A stretch of DNA of 64,000 nt from positions 1 to 64,000 of the forward strand of contig JANAVB010012137.1 in assembly GCA_029216955.1 (NCBI GenBank), read 5' to 3'. The notes beneath the pieces are model-generated. The model searched no databases, was not told the DNA's origin, and saw nothing but the letters and a program-made list of their open reading frames with translations. The position numbers and the translations under genes are program-made. This DNA is from Iris pallida. Lineage: Eukaryota > Streptophyta > Magnoliopsida > Asparagales > Iridaceae. Every line of letters begins with the position of its first letter. Position 1 is the stretch's first letter. Below, one piece after another: positions 43,735 through 55,490 of the stretch.

Positions 43735-46700
43735 GACTGTGGGAGTTATAATTACTTTTTGTCTGTGTTATGTTTGGGTTTGCTAATATTTTATGATACT
43801 TTGAATGTGTTTGAACTTGGAAAATTATGCATATGTTTCTGGTCATGGAGATTATTAATTTTGTTCGATGCGTAGGGCTGTGGGAGTTCTATACACATTT
43901 GTTCACATCTAGTCTATTCCTTTGATGCATATGTTTTCATTCATGGAGATTATTATTTTTTTTGATTTGCATATGCTTTCATGCATATGTTTTCAGTTTT
44001 CTGGGCTCTGTTTCTGTGTTCAGCTCATGACTGCATATGTTTTCTAAGTTCTATTTTGTGTTCAGCTCATGACTGCAGTCCTAGGTACAAGCAAAGCATG
44101 TCGATACATATGTGTTCACATCTACTCTATTCCTTTCATGCATATGTTTTCAGTCATGGAGATTATCAATTTTTTTGCTTTGCATATGCTTTCATGTATA
44201 TGTTTTCAGTTTTCTGAGCTCTGTTTCTGTGTTTATTTCATGACTGCAGTCCCAGGTATCAGCAAGCTAGCTATTTGGTGTTCATACAACATATTCTGAG
44301 GCTCAATTCAATTCTGCACCAAAAGTTACAACTTGGACTAAAACTGGTAAGAACAATATTTCAATTTAGTAGTACTTACTTTTGTATTTACAATATTTTT
44401 GCATACATATCTCACTTTCCTCACAAATAGCATTTTTGCATACTTGATACATATCTCAGTTGCACCGTTGTAGAACCCAAGTTGCAACATGATACATGAT
44501 ACATATTTCAATTTAATACATGATTCATATCACTGTTCTCAAGTTGGAATCCAAGTTGTCATTGTTGCACTTGCACCCTTGTAGAACCCTTGTAAAACCC
44601 TGTAATTCCTGTGATTGATAACAAAAAACACATTAAGAGAGATGAAAAATAGTAACAGAAGACATGTAGAATTCTGTAATCCAAAGGCAGTTGGCAACTC
44701 AACCTCCAGGAAAAAAATCAGCCGCCTAGGCGCTAGGCGGGCACTCGGCGCACCGATTCCGCCTAGCAAAATTTATAACATTGTGCACATATATTAGTAC
44801 AGAGCTAAACCGAGAGTCACAACTGCTAATCTTGGGTAATTTCCCATGGACCATTACATAGATTGGTCGCATTGCTGCTCACAAGATAGAATCTGTTTAA
44901 ATGAAATGTTGTTGTCCTGCTCGTGGGAAATGAATCGTACTAAGTCAATGTTCTTAATATGTTCCTTAAAGAATGAATATGAGTTCAGAAATATGTTGTA
45001 CATGTTATTTTAGAATGAAATTAATATTGTAAACCTCCAAAAAATTAATTAATATTTTGGGTTTTTTTTGAATTTTTAGTTTTTTATTATTTATTTTAAA
45101 TATCGTGCTTCGAAAATAAAATTTTCCTTAATTTCTGTAGAAAGAAAGTCACAAGTATTTTTCAATATTAAAAAGGATTTGTCAACTATTTTTAAATAAA
45201 GATTTTGAATTTATGTAAATATACTTTAATTTATTTGGATAACATCATATATTATTTAAATTATTTTGAAGATATTAAATATTATTTTAAAATTATTAGT
45301 GTGATCGATTATTGATTATATTTATCTAGTTTTAAATTCTTTGATTTAAATTTCCTGATAAATATCAAATATGTCTTAAATTATTTTGATAATATTAACT
45401 GTTAATTTGAACTATTATTCAATATTTGATTAAGATTATATTGATTTAAATTTACTTGCCTTTGAATTATTGGATATTATTTATACTAATTTGATAATAT
45501 TAATATTATTATTGATAGGATCATTAATTAGTATTTTTGAACTATTATTGATTATGACTAAGATCTTAATCTACTTTAGACATTAAATATTATTTTAAAT
45601 TATTGGTATATGATCATTTAATATATTGTGAATCAATTATTTGCTTGGATTTAGATTAACTTATTTTGTATATTTATTTGAATTATTATTGTAACCAAAT
45701 AATATATTTAGATTTGATTGATTTTGTTTTGAAATTATTAATTATTATCGTTGACCAATAAGAATCTATGTGCTAAATTATTTTATATAAGATTTTGGAT
45801 TATAAAATATAATTTGAAATTATGTATGGTAACAAAATATTGGATTAGATTTAATTAATTAATGTTTAAATATTTGTTTAATTTAAATTTATGGAAAGAT
45901 TTGATCATTGGTTTCTTAATGCATATCCATTTATGAAATCTTTATCTATTTAAGAAAAAGCTTTTTTCCCTTCCAATCTAATTCTAATTTAATTAAGTAA
46001 TAACTACTCATTATATATATCATATTGAACTTATAAATATCTCTCATCTTTTTCTTTCTCAAATTTCTCTCTTTTTAAATCCATAATAGCCCAAAATTCG
46101 TCATAAATTTAGCCTCGTTTTTTAAAGGCTGTAACAACTTCGAAGGGCCATAACTCCTAACTTCGGACTCCGTTTGACCACCATTTTTTGTTTGAACTGT
46201 ATTGAGGTTAGCTTCAATAATCTATATATATTTTAGCAAATTATTAATATTTTTTTTTATAAAATTATTTGAGTGCCAGTTGTCCGAAAATCGATACGTC
46301 GTACTATTTTTAAAATTTTAGGAGATCCCGAACTCGGTGTTGCATGTTTAATGTTTCAGAAAGCTGGCATGATGATCTATAGCATGCAAATTTTTTAAAA
46401 AAATTAATTTTAAAGTTTAAATTTTGTTTCGGGATAATGTATATTTATATTATTTTGTGGTATTTAAAATAAGCTTTCGATCTAAAAATATTATTATAAT
46501 ATTTTATACCTAATTAAAATATTTTCCTTTTTTTATATAAAATTGATATTCCTATATTTTCAAAATATTTATCTAAAACTATTTTAACTAACAAAATATA
46601 GTTTCAAGTATTATATATATATTCTAAATTAGGTTGTAAATACTTTTCCTAAATAAATATATACATTTTCCTTATTAAGAATTTACTTTTAAAATAATCT

Positions 46701-47154
46701 ATATTAGATTGGATTGATTTTGATCGTGACTTATCGTATTTCCTATATTCTCACGAAATTAGACTTCATATTTACCTAGCTAGTGGAACCAATCTGGTCA
46801 TTGTCAGATCGTTACACCACCTCCAGGCAAGTATACCTTGCCTTTTTATAGTATATTACATGCTAGTCATTTTTTTTATTTATATCACATGTTTATAACC
46901 AATGTTCTCTTTTATTGTCAATTTATTTGTACTCCTTTTTTCTTGATACATGTCAATATCTAGTTTCTTTCGTTGATTGTTGATATATGTTTTCTTTCAT
47001 ATTATGCATACTAGTTTAGTTATCTCGTTGAGATATCATTCTTGTTCATATTTTGGCATTATAGTTCATACTAGATTTGTTCTCACTTGTACCTTGTCTG
47101 AATCATACCGTATTACTGGAGGACGAGTGTGTCATAACTGAACTGCTATTCCTA

Positions 47155-47295
47155 TTTTCATTTATTGTCAACCTGAGAGTCCACGTAGGGGCGAGGGTTG
47201 ATTGCTTGAAGCTAACCTGAGAGTCCACACTAGGGGCGAGGGTTGGTTGTTGTTCAAACCTGAGAGTCCACACTAGGGGCGGGGGTTATTCGTTT
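47155..47295 (+). repeat. Three-copy CCTGAGAGTCCAC repeat in the chromovirus LTR
   Basis: CCTGAGAGTCCACACTAGGG and GCGAGGGTTG recur three times at about 47-50-base spacing. Confidence 0.8.
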
Positions 47296-47856
47296 GACTT
47301 CTTGCCATGTGTTCACCTAGGAACATGGCATTTGTTACCTGTTTCCTGTTTTCTTCGCAGGAGTTCATTTATGCATCGTTGTTCTTGTCTGCTTGTATAG
47401 TTGATTATTTTGTTTCCTTCCTTGGATGCATGTATCATTATTACTTAGTCATTTTTGTTTCCTTGTTGGTTATTATTTATGCATGTTATTTACTGTTAGA
47501 AAGACATATTTTTATGTATTTTAATATGTCCCCTGAGAATCTGATGATCTCTTCAGGTATAGACGAATTGACAGGACCTCGAGAAGTATGACCCGGACTA
47601 AACTCTTCCTTTTTAGGCCATATGATCTCCACTTTATATAGTGGACTTGTTATTTTTATCTTCTTTATTTGATTCCATACTTTACAGCTTAGTAGTGGAT
47701 TTGTCTCCACCCGACAATTATTACATCCTCTATTTCAATTAATACAATTGATTAGTCATTCTTTTATTTTGCTCTCGTGGATGGATTTAGTATTGTATGT
47801 GACTATTCATGAACTGGAGCTCTTATATTATAACTTATGTATGTATATGCGGATCC

Positions 47857-48947
47857 TGTAGGACCGTTAAGCACCTCTAGAGGGTGGAAAGCAAATAGAG
47901 TGTGTGCATGTGCAGCAAAAATTATCACCAATTAAAAATTAAGCAGCACTATATACTATGGTAGGTAAATGACAGTAAATAAAACATGGTAAAGTAAGAG
48001 ATAAGTGAATCAAACTCAGTGACACAGTGATATATACTGGTATCCCTCTAAGATGACTTGCCCAGTCTCAAGTACTCTTGCTTGATGTTAATCCACTATG
48101 GCACAAGCTAATTGAAAGCTTAAAGTCTCTTACAACACCATGCTTGGTGACGAGCACACAACTGACTCCAGATAATAATTTTGAAAACTGGAACGTTTTC
48201 TGAATGCATCCTCTGATACAACTCTTCAGTACCAAAACTCTATATTGAACCAAACTGTACTAGCTTTGGCTAAGAGTGGTATAGCCTTGATTTGAAAGCT
48301 TTGCTTGTAGAAAACACTTTAGAATAGATATAGAAGAAAGTGAATGAGTGATTTGGAAATAGAAAAGTTCTTCTCTATTTATAGTATTTTTGCAGACCGA
48401 ATTCGGGCAGAGTTCGGGCTGAGTTCGGATGCAGAAATCTCGCATTCGAACATTGTAGGCAGATATGGTGGAAGACTAAACAAAATTTAGACTTTCCTTG
48501 ACTGAACTCGGGCCGAGTTCTGGCCGAGTTCTTCCCGAATTCTGTCAAGGTCAGAATAATTTGTTTGGGCCAATTATGTTAGGTTTTGAGATTTTTGGAT
48601 AGTGGACTTAGAAGTATGGATATATAGGCTTTTTAGATAGTAGACTGATAAAAACCTAAGCCAGTACCAATCATGATCAACCTCACATATATTTCCTAGA
48701 CTCAATACAAATAAAAATATAGAAGAAAATATAAAAAACTTCATCTAGATTCCAGTGCGATTGGTTTTTGATGATGATGTGATGTCTGTACTTTGAAGCG
48801 GTTGTACGTAGATGCAGTAAGATGTAGATGCAGACATACTTCTTATTTGAATCCTGTAAACCTGTAGCAGTATGTATCTTTTGCATATCAATCAAAGTTG
48901 ACTTTGATTATCAAAACCAAGTGTGATCATTACCCAAAGGGCCAACA
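47857..48947 (-). repeat. 3' LTR of a SIRE/Maximus-like copia element on the minus strand
   Basis: Read on the minus strand it starts TGTTGGCCC after the polypurine word AAAATGGGGGACAT (RC of 48948-48961) and ends CGGTCCTACA. A CCTCTAGAGG word lies close to the end, a TATAAATAGAG box at about 48377-48387, and GAATTCGGGCAGAGTTCGG-type words (48398-48540) flank it. These are the landmarks of the plus-strand LTR at 29838. The five bases on its left, GATCC (47852-47856), are a candidate target duplication. The partner was not found. Confidence 0.72.
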
Positions 48948-49575
48948 ATGTCCCCCATTTTGATAATTGACAAACTTTGAGTCTATACCAAATAGAACGA
49001 AATATAACTTTGAAATATATTCCTGACTTGTTCTGAATCGAATTTTGGTATATGCTCTTTCTCTCCCTTTGTCATGTAATCAAAATATTGATCCCCCGTA
49101 ATTTATAAAGCCAACAATAACAAGGAAAACGAGTAATATCCAAAAAATGATAAGTACTAACAAGCCAACATCTCAAGTATGATAACATCAGCAGTTGCAT
49201 TAACCAAATGAGAAATAGAAGCAACCAACTGAGATAACATATAAAACCAACTACAACTGAAGTCCAAAAAGTACAAAAGCAACTACAACTGAGAAAGTGC
49301 ATAAAAGTGCTACAAAAAAAGATGGCCCAAACTGACATAGTGTCACTACTAGATCATCATCTACCAAAACATGTCCAACAAATACTAATCCAAAAGGCTG
49401 AATCACATATCAACATTATCACCGGGGCATCAGTAGGAGGCTGGAGATCAACATAAGCTGTGGGATGATGTACCATCATCTACTTAATATCAGCCATGAC
49501 ATTTTTTAAGACCTAAGCTTGAAAAATGTGGCAAAACTTAGCATCGGTGAAGCGAGTCATATAGGTCTGATGCTG
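48948..49575 (-). other. 3' non-coding region of the minus-strand copia element
   Basis: This lies between the polypurine tract and the end of the extra ORF. It is AT-rich, with several A-rich, T-poor stretches and no recognisable coding sequence. Confidence 0.5.
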
Positions 49576-50573
49576 CTATCCCTGGAGAGTGACAAAAGCA
49601 TCAAACCTTTGATAGAGCTCGTCAAAGTTATGGCCTGGAGCTGCATGGGCTAGAGCATCTGCTGGAGCTGCGATTGGATCAGGAGGAGGTGTAGCACCAT
49701 CAGGTGGAGGTGGAGGGTAACGATACTTTCTAGATCTACATAGCTCAAAAGGCAATCCAGAGACATGAAAGAGGTATAAAACAATGTCGAACTTCTGGAA
49801 GATCACCGCCAGATGCATAGGGTAAAGGAGGTTGTGGCCTGCCCTCCGACAACTGACCATACCAGAAATTATGATATTAGGAACATAAAATAAGACTCCG
49901 AAGTAGATGTGGTACACAGTTCTAAGAAGGTGTTCTCGTCAGTGGATCCTGTCTTAGGTAGCAAGACAGAATATATAATGCGATGGAGTTCATAGAAATG
50001 CTGGTTCATGTAACGTGTGAACAACCTTGTCCGGGGAACCGGATTCGGATGGCGCATCGCTGCTTTGAACGGATCAAGAGACATGTTAGGAGGGAATTGA
50101 ATTTTTTTGATACGACTAGAGCATCGTCGTTGTCGGGCATATAGATATTCGCTCAAGTCTGCCGAGTTGAATTCAAGTTCCTTTCTACTGACACTGGAAT
50201 AAATACCGCCGTCTGCTTCTTGCTGGTTGCAATAGAACATACGAAGATCATTTTCATAAATTTGGCTCGAAGCCTCTAAAAAGTTTCGGAGCCCTAAGTT
50301 TTCAAAGGTTGCAGTATATTCCAAGAGAACTATAAAACTGATAGATTTTCTCGAAAAAATTTCCTGGTATTGAAATTGATCGAACCATGCGGTTGATCTT
50401 TCAGATGATACAAATAGGTTAGGGTCATAGTCCTCTTCATCATCGGGAAGAGCGGGACTGATCACATTTACTGGTTCATACTTCGAAGTGGAGGATGAGG
50501 TAGTGTCTATTTTCTTCCTCTTGAAAAGTTTAAGAGCTATGAAATTGATATTGGAGGAAAAAGAGAAATACAC
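49576..50573 (-). pseudogene. Extra ORF with 'putative plant transposon protein' domain, frameshifted
   Basis: The first frame (50573-49869, 234 codons) contains LRNFLEASSQIYENDLRMFY, then SVSRKELEFNSADLSEYL and MNQHFYELHRIIYSVLLPKTG. The reading then shifts near 49930 to a second frame (HIYFGVLFYVPNIIISGMV, then LLYPMHLAVIFQKFDI), ending in a Pro-rich tail (YPPPPPDGATPPPDP) at 49576. This pattern (membrane-free, W/Y/F-rich with the 'FY.N' strand and a late 'YPM.L..IF' helix) is common in plant genomes as a retroelement-linked domain of unknown function. Its position upstream of a copia polypurine tract is that of the env-like or extra ORF of SIRE elements. The domain name is from memory of the family pattern. 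Which of several ATGs is the start is open. Confidence 0.55.
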
Positions 50574-50806
50574 CTCAATGGAGATGGAAAATGTTTGTAG
50601 AATGCATTCCTAGAGCCGATTGATCCGAGAAGAAGGAGTTTTGAGGCTTGGAGATGGGTTTCCCAAAAAGCTAGGATTAGGATTTTAATGCTTGGGTCGG
50701 CTGTGTTTGAAGGAAAAGATGAAAAGAGGGGCGCTAAAATGCTACTTTTAAATAAAAACCCCAAACCGAGTTCGGCCCAAACTTGGTCCTAAACCGTGCT
50801 AAATTA

Positions 50807-51035
50807 CATGGAGAATGGCCATTCTTCGTGTAAAGTGAGACGGAGAATGGCCATTCTCCTGCATTTTAACACTAGAATGACCATTCTCTACGCTAAATTA
50901 CACGGAGAATGGCCATTCTCCGTGTAAATTAAGACGGAGAATGCCATTCTCCGTGTTACTAACATGGAGAATGGCCACCCTCATGCGAAATTAACATTCT
51001 TCGTGTTCTAACATAGAAAATGGCCATTCTCTTTC
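50807..51035 (+). repeat. Array of GGAGAATGGCCATTCTCC palindromes
   Basis: Seven imperfect copies of the 18-base palindrome occur within 230 bases. One copy extends to a perfect 30-base palindrome at 50898-50927. The others carry one to several changes. Intervening bases are TTAA/AAATTA-like. The array lies just upstream of the extra ORF (minus strand). Confidence 0.9.
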
Positions 51036-51045
51036 ATTTTATGGT

Positions 51046-51465
51046 CAGTTAAAACTTTGGAGGGCCATCACTTTTGACTGGAAGGTCAAAATGAGGTCCA
51101 GATTTTCGCAAAATGAGCGTATCTTCGATAAGCCTAAAATAAACTGCTTTATCATTTGTCGGCCTTCCAAAATTTTAGAATCGCAAAAAATTGATGTTTG
51201 GACTTTCGTTTTAGCACTTTTGCCGTTTGTCTTGGTCTTTCCAAAATTTTTCGACGGGTTTTTGAAGATTTTTGAGGAGAAAACCTAGATTCAAAAGTGA
51301 GCAGCGTATGGAAGAAGATAAAGTATCAAAACATTTTTTTAAGAGTAGTTTTATGGGTGTTTTCAATAAATTAGAAGGAAGGGCAAAAAGGTCATTCGGA
51401 ACCCTCTTTATATATTTTTTGGTAATTCTGGGCACGCGATGAGATGTTATTACACGGTGGTTTTT
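51046..51465. other. No recognisable feature
   Basis: AT-rich sequence between the palindromes and the gag fragment. Short frames on both strands resemble nothing I know. It may belong to the copia element or to the 5' flank of the extra ORF. Confidence 0.4.
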
Positions 51466-52124
51466 TCATAAAACTTTTTCATTTTTTGGGCATTTCATAA
51501 ATTTTCCCTTATTTTTTTGGATCGGGACGACCCTATCTTGCACCTGTATCGGCAGGAAATTGTCGAATTGGTGAGTCACCATATTGGCAAAGACCACATT
51601 TTCTTTAAAGTCTAATAAAAGAATATTGGCGTCGACCAGTATCTGTATGTGGTTCTTCAGGATGTAGGAATCTTGAGTCGCGTGGTGGACGTATCGACGA
51701 TAATAACAATATTTAGGATCATCCACCTTATCTACCTCGTCAGGATACCTGTAAGGAGAAAGTTAGAGCTTTTCGCCCTCGAGGAGTATATTGAGTAGTT
51801 GCAGTGCGTCCTCATCCTTGAAAGAATAGTCTCTATTTTGTATAGGTGGCTCTTCGACTTTTGAGCAGGAGCTGCACTCTGATTGAGGCTTGCGGTCATA
51901 ACCTGCTTTGCTTTGGACTCCCGATCATTTTTGTTGGAAGCCCCGACAGATCTCTTGTCTTTCTCATTGGGGAAGTTCATTCCTAGCAAATGAGCCTCCT
52001 TAGATTTTCTTTCAGTGCCATCGACATTAATGATGAACGCAACCCAGTCTACGTGACTAGAGGATATAGAAGCATGAAAAATCTCAGCTGACAATATTCC
52101 TCCACCACAGCGCAAATAGTACAA
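51466..52124 (-). pseudogene. Tat-type gag end fragment on the minus strand
   Basis: The minus strand reads AHLLGMNFPNEKDKRS (about 51990), then FKDEDALQLLNILLEGEKL, then YPDEVDKVDDPKYCYYRRYV and HHATQDSYILKNHIQ. It matches, block by block, the plus-strand gag at 54335-59110 (QLLGLNFPSLEDKG, FNDEDTLELFNML, NPKYCHYHQYV). The YC.YH....H....C zinc-knuckle-like signature is damaged (His to Arg; Cys to Ser). At least one stop or frame change lies near 51760. Similarity fades left of about 51500. Confidence 0.68.
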
Positions 52125-52129
52125 CTATA

Positions 52130-53680
52130 CAGACTGAGTATTAAAAAGACAAAACAGAAGGTATGAAAGAAATTTCATTTATTATCACGTCTACAAAGGT
52201 CTAGTATAGACTCATCAAGGCTACATATAAAGGACCAACCCTATTCTTAAAGGATCTATTACAGATTTAGCAAAGCCTAGAGGAGTCTACAAGTTGTTTT
52301 GACTTCGTCAAAGCGCAGTCCCCCTTCTTCTCGGTACGCATACTGGAAGATTGATCCCCATTGAAGCGTATTCTGACTTTCTTGTGGGCGCAACCCTCCA
52401 AAAGTGCATCAGCTACTCGACTAAAGCGAGTAACTTCTTGAAGCAGTAGTTGGCCCGGGTTTCCAAATGGTCATTAATTGCTCTTTAAAAGAAGACTTCA
52501 GAGCCAATGCCATCAATCCAGAGGCGCAGCTACATTACTGCACCAACCTCAGGTGTAGACTGGTGATGTTTTCACATCACCTCAACTCCAACGGCGCAGC
52601 ACTCTGCTCCGACCCAGAAGCTCACTACATTTTGTCAGAGACTTAGGAAATACTACCGCATCCAACACAAGTCCGCATGCCGCTCCAAAAGCACGGTAAC
52701 CTCGTCAGCCTGAAGTACAAGCCTACTCGTCGTCCTAAAGTACAGTGACTTCGTCGCTCAAAACACAACCTTCTCGTTGCTCATACGCACAGAGGCTACG
52801 TCGTCTTCGAAGCATAGTCCACTCGTCGCCTGAAAGCACAAAGGCTTCGTTGTCTCTAGAAGAACGGTCTACTCGTCGCCCCAGAAGTGCAACAGTACTT
52901 AGACCTCGCTAGAGGCGCAGGAAGCATGGTCCCATCCAGTCGGTTTGCTTAAACTGACTCTTTCGGAGATAGGATTGTAATCAATAATGATTGATAACTT
53001 ATCAAATTGATTTAAATCTTAGACGAGGATCAATCAGAATCCAAATCTGAGATAAAATCCCAAGATTTACTCGGCTGCATCTGAACAAGCAAATCGGCAC
53101 ACGCCACGTGTCTCCTCCTTCGGTTATTTTAATAACCACCGGAGATCTTGATTGAGAGGAATCTTAATGTTTGCACGTGTCAGTGTCGCAAAAGCTCGCC
53201 CCGTACAACGACGATAGATTCCTTCATATCTCAAAACCCTAATGCACATCGCATATGTGCTTTCTCCCCTTATAAATAGAAGGAGTTTTCCTTCAACCAG
53301 AGGAGACCACTGAATATCAAATCTCCAGCTCCAGGCATCCTCTTGATCGGAAACCCTAGAGTTCCATCAAAGGCATCAGAAAGTCAGAACAATTTTAACC
53401 CATCGTCAGATCGTCAACGGATTAAAGGAGCCACTGTAGTGCTCGATCTCCACCGTCACACTTTCCTATAAACTCTTTCTCTTCTACTTAGAATATCTTG
53501 TTTAGGACTTTTTTTCTGTATACAGGTCTTTCCCTTGTACTTAGAATATCTTGTTTAGGACTTCCTTCTCTGTACACAGGTCTTCCCCTTGTACTTAAAA
53601 TATTCTGTTTAGGACTTCCTTCTCTGTACACATGTCCCTTTTTACGTTCAATAAGCAAAAAGTTCGTTCAACCTTTTGTG
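52130..53680 (+). other. Tat-type non-coding segment with LTR promoter and R/U5-like end
   Basis: The left part (52130-52920) has no assignable gene. At 52640-52900 a word near CTCGTCGCC..AAGCACA repeats. The right part looks like an LTR: AAAACCCTAATG, TATAAATAG at 53273-53281, AGAGGAGACCAC (same order as the LTR at 26589-27871), then three copies of a roughly 56-base unit (TACTTAGAATATCTTGTTTA, about 53487-53640). The LTR start could not be fixed. The coding region begins at 53681 with no obvious primer site between. Confidence 0.5.
53273..53281 (+). promoter_or_regulatory. TATA box of the second Tat LTR
   Basis: CCCCTTATAAATAGAAGG, in the sense of the gag-protease reading that starts about 400 bases downstream. 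Confidence 0.55.
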
Positions 53681-55424
53681 ATGTCGAACAAAATGGTAAC
53701 TCTGCTTGGGACTACATTTTCCTCCAATGAGAAGGCGGTAATGCAAACTGACGACGACTTGCTGGGATCTTCCCAGAAGATTCTGGTTGTACGCTTCGAC
53801 CAGCGAGCTTTTGAAGATCTCCTTTCTGATGAGAAGTCGAATCCTTCGAAGCGATTCATAAAACCGAAGAAGACTCGACGTGTCTGGAGGCCCAAGGCGG
53901 TTGTGACGAGCAGCACGATAGAGGGAACTGCGATCCAGAACCCCCTCAACGCTGAAGCCCCGGAGAAGATTTCGGTTGCTAAAACTATATCTCCTCGCTC
54001 AATTCCTACCATGGGAATGTATAGCGAGGAAGACGGTATCTTTATGGCAGGCCTGACGAAGGCACAATGCCGAAGGAAGTGCACGTCGGTTCAACCCCTC
54101 ACAACGAGAGCATTGTCGGTGAGAATATCCATCTTCGACAGGATCGCCTTCCCATCAAGCGAGCCTCCATTGGATTCTGAATACTATGCACCCGCTGGGG
54201 ATAGTAGAAAGAAATCTAAGGCAGTACGTACCTCATACAATAAACATACCTCGCCTATGATCGACCAAAGGCCTGCGTTGACAGTCACACACGCTGCCGA
54301 TGGGAAGTTATAAAAGACTGGTCCCCGTGCTCCGATGCCTCGACTATATATTGAGCACTTCCGTCAGGCAGCCGTAAGGCTACCGCCTGGTATGCCCGAG
54401 CCCATACTTATGGACTCATACCGCAAGGACATACTGCCTGCAATAAAATTATGGCACAATGCTCCTTGCACAGAGTGGGCGCCTTTCATTTCAGAGGCGG
54501 ATGTGGCACAAAAGAAAGCTCAGGACACGCAGCTCCTGGGACTAAACTTTCCTTCTCTTGAAGACAAGGGGAGACGTTCATCTAGCAATAATCCTGTCAC
54601 GACCCGCACCCTAGAGTAAGGGCACGAGACGTGAATACGTCCAGCCTACGCCGCAGTATCGGCGGTAGAACGCTGTCCTAGGTCACAACATCTAGCAATG
54701 TAATTGTCTAAACAGTTTATACTCCCCGAATGGGGGTGACATAGCAATAGAAACTCAATCACAACTAAGGAAGATATAGCACGATATGAATAGAACTCAA
54801 GGAAATGAAATAGATAAAATAATTGTCTAAGATAATCCCAGCAGTACAAGTCTCAGATAAAAGAATATATACAAAACTGATCTCCAGATAAAGAGTCTAT
54901 CTAGAACATGATCCAACTACATAAATAAAAGCCTAACTATCTAGTCTAGGCAGTCGGGGGAAGGTCCTCAGCTACTGCTGGATCCTCCTGAGGGTCCAGC
55001 TCACAGGTGTCATCAAGGGCTGCCCCGTAATAGGTGTCCAGGCAAGCCTCCTCCTCGTCCTCTGTAATATTTCAACAGGTCCAGTCAGGATAGGAGCGAG
55101 CACAGTACATCTCAACAATTCATAGCAGGTTAGAAAATATAAACATGCAGTAAAGTAAGATACAAGTACTGAAAAAATGCGATATATAAACAGGGAGAGA
55201 ACTGTAATAGAAATATCTACTATACATAGAGAACTAGCAGTGACTAGTGAGTCAGAGTACAATCATGAACATGTAAATAGCCTGGGATGATTCTGATAAG
55301 ACACTAAGGAATGATTCTGATAAGAAACTACTGGTGTATTATTCACATGTCCACTTATACTCCCCCGTACCCCTAATCAATACACAAGGATCCAGCCAGG
55401 TTATGTTATATGATACTATGTAAC

Positions 55425-55490
55425 AGACCCCGAAGGTGATAGACCCCGAAGGTGATGAACCCCGAAGGTGATAGACCCCGAAGGTGATAC
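55425..55490 (+). repeat. 15-16 bp tandem repeat GACCCCGAAGGTGAT in the solo LTR
   Basis: Four contiguous copies (one with GAACCCC), bounded by ATACTATGTAACA and ACATAGTAGTCCC. Confidence 0.9.

Larger units (their letters stand above)
39465..44783 (+). mobile_element. hAT DNA transposon, full length but with broken transposase
   Basis: The ends are CAGTGTTCTAAAAAATT (left) and CAATGTTATAAATTTTG (right, reverse complement). The flanks are TGCATATA (39457-39464) and TGCACATA (44784-44791), an 8-bp duplication with one change. Near each end is the palindrome-rich word CGCCTAGGCGCTAGGCGG (39501-39518 and, as CGCCTAGGCGCTAGGCGGG, about 44723), a likely transposase-binding site. The transposase gene occupies 40239-43734. 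At 5.3 kb it has the size of an autonomous hAT. Confidence 0.9.
38746..47856 (+). repeat. Long 3' LTR of a chromovirus-type element, split by hAT and ended by copia
   Basis: The expected TGTAATGACCC start reads TTTAATGACCC. Without the hAT insert (39465-44783 and one duplication) the LTR is already about 3.8 kb and still incomplete at 47856. Landmarks: tandem GTGAAGAGTTGAAC block near the start, AT-rich tract (45000-46700), TATAAATAT at 46032-46040, GGGCCATAACTCC (about 46147), AGGCAAGTATACCTTGCC (46827-46844), a three-copy repeat (47155-47295) and TGTCTCCACCCGACAATTA (47702-47720). The last four recur in similar order in the outer LARD LTR read on its minus strand, which suggests distant common ancestry. 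Confidence 0.65.

Noticed and set aside
47857..52124. One complete minus-strand copia element
   Set aside because: Only one LTR, the 3' non-coding region and an extra ORF are present. The next coding sequence to the right is gypsy Tat gag, not copia pol.
53498..53680. N-terminal extension MFRTFFLYTG.. of the gag frame, with apparent membrane segments
   Set aside because: It is the translation of a tandem LTR repeat (about 56-base unit), hence the repeated protein text. The ATG at 53681 is the sensible start.
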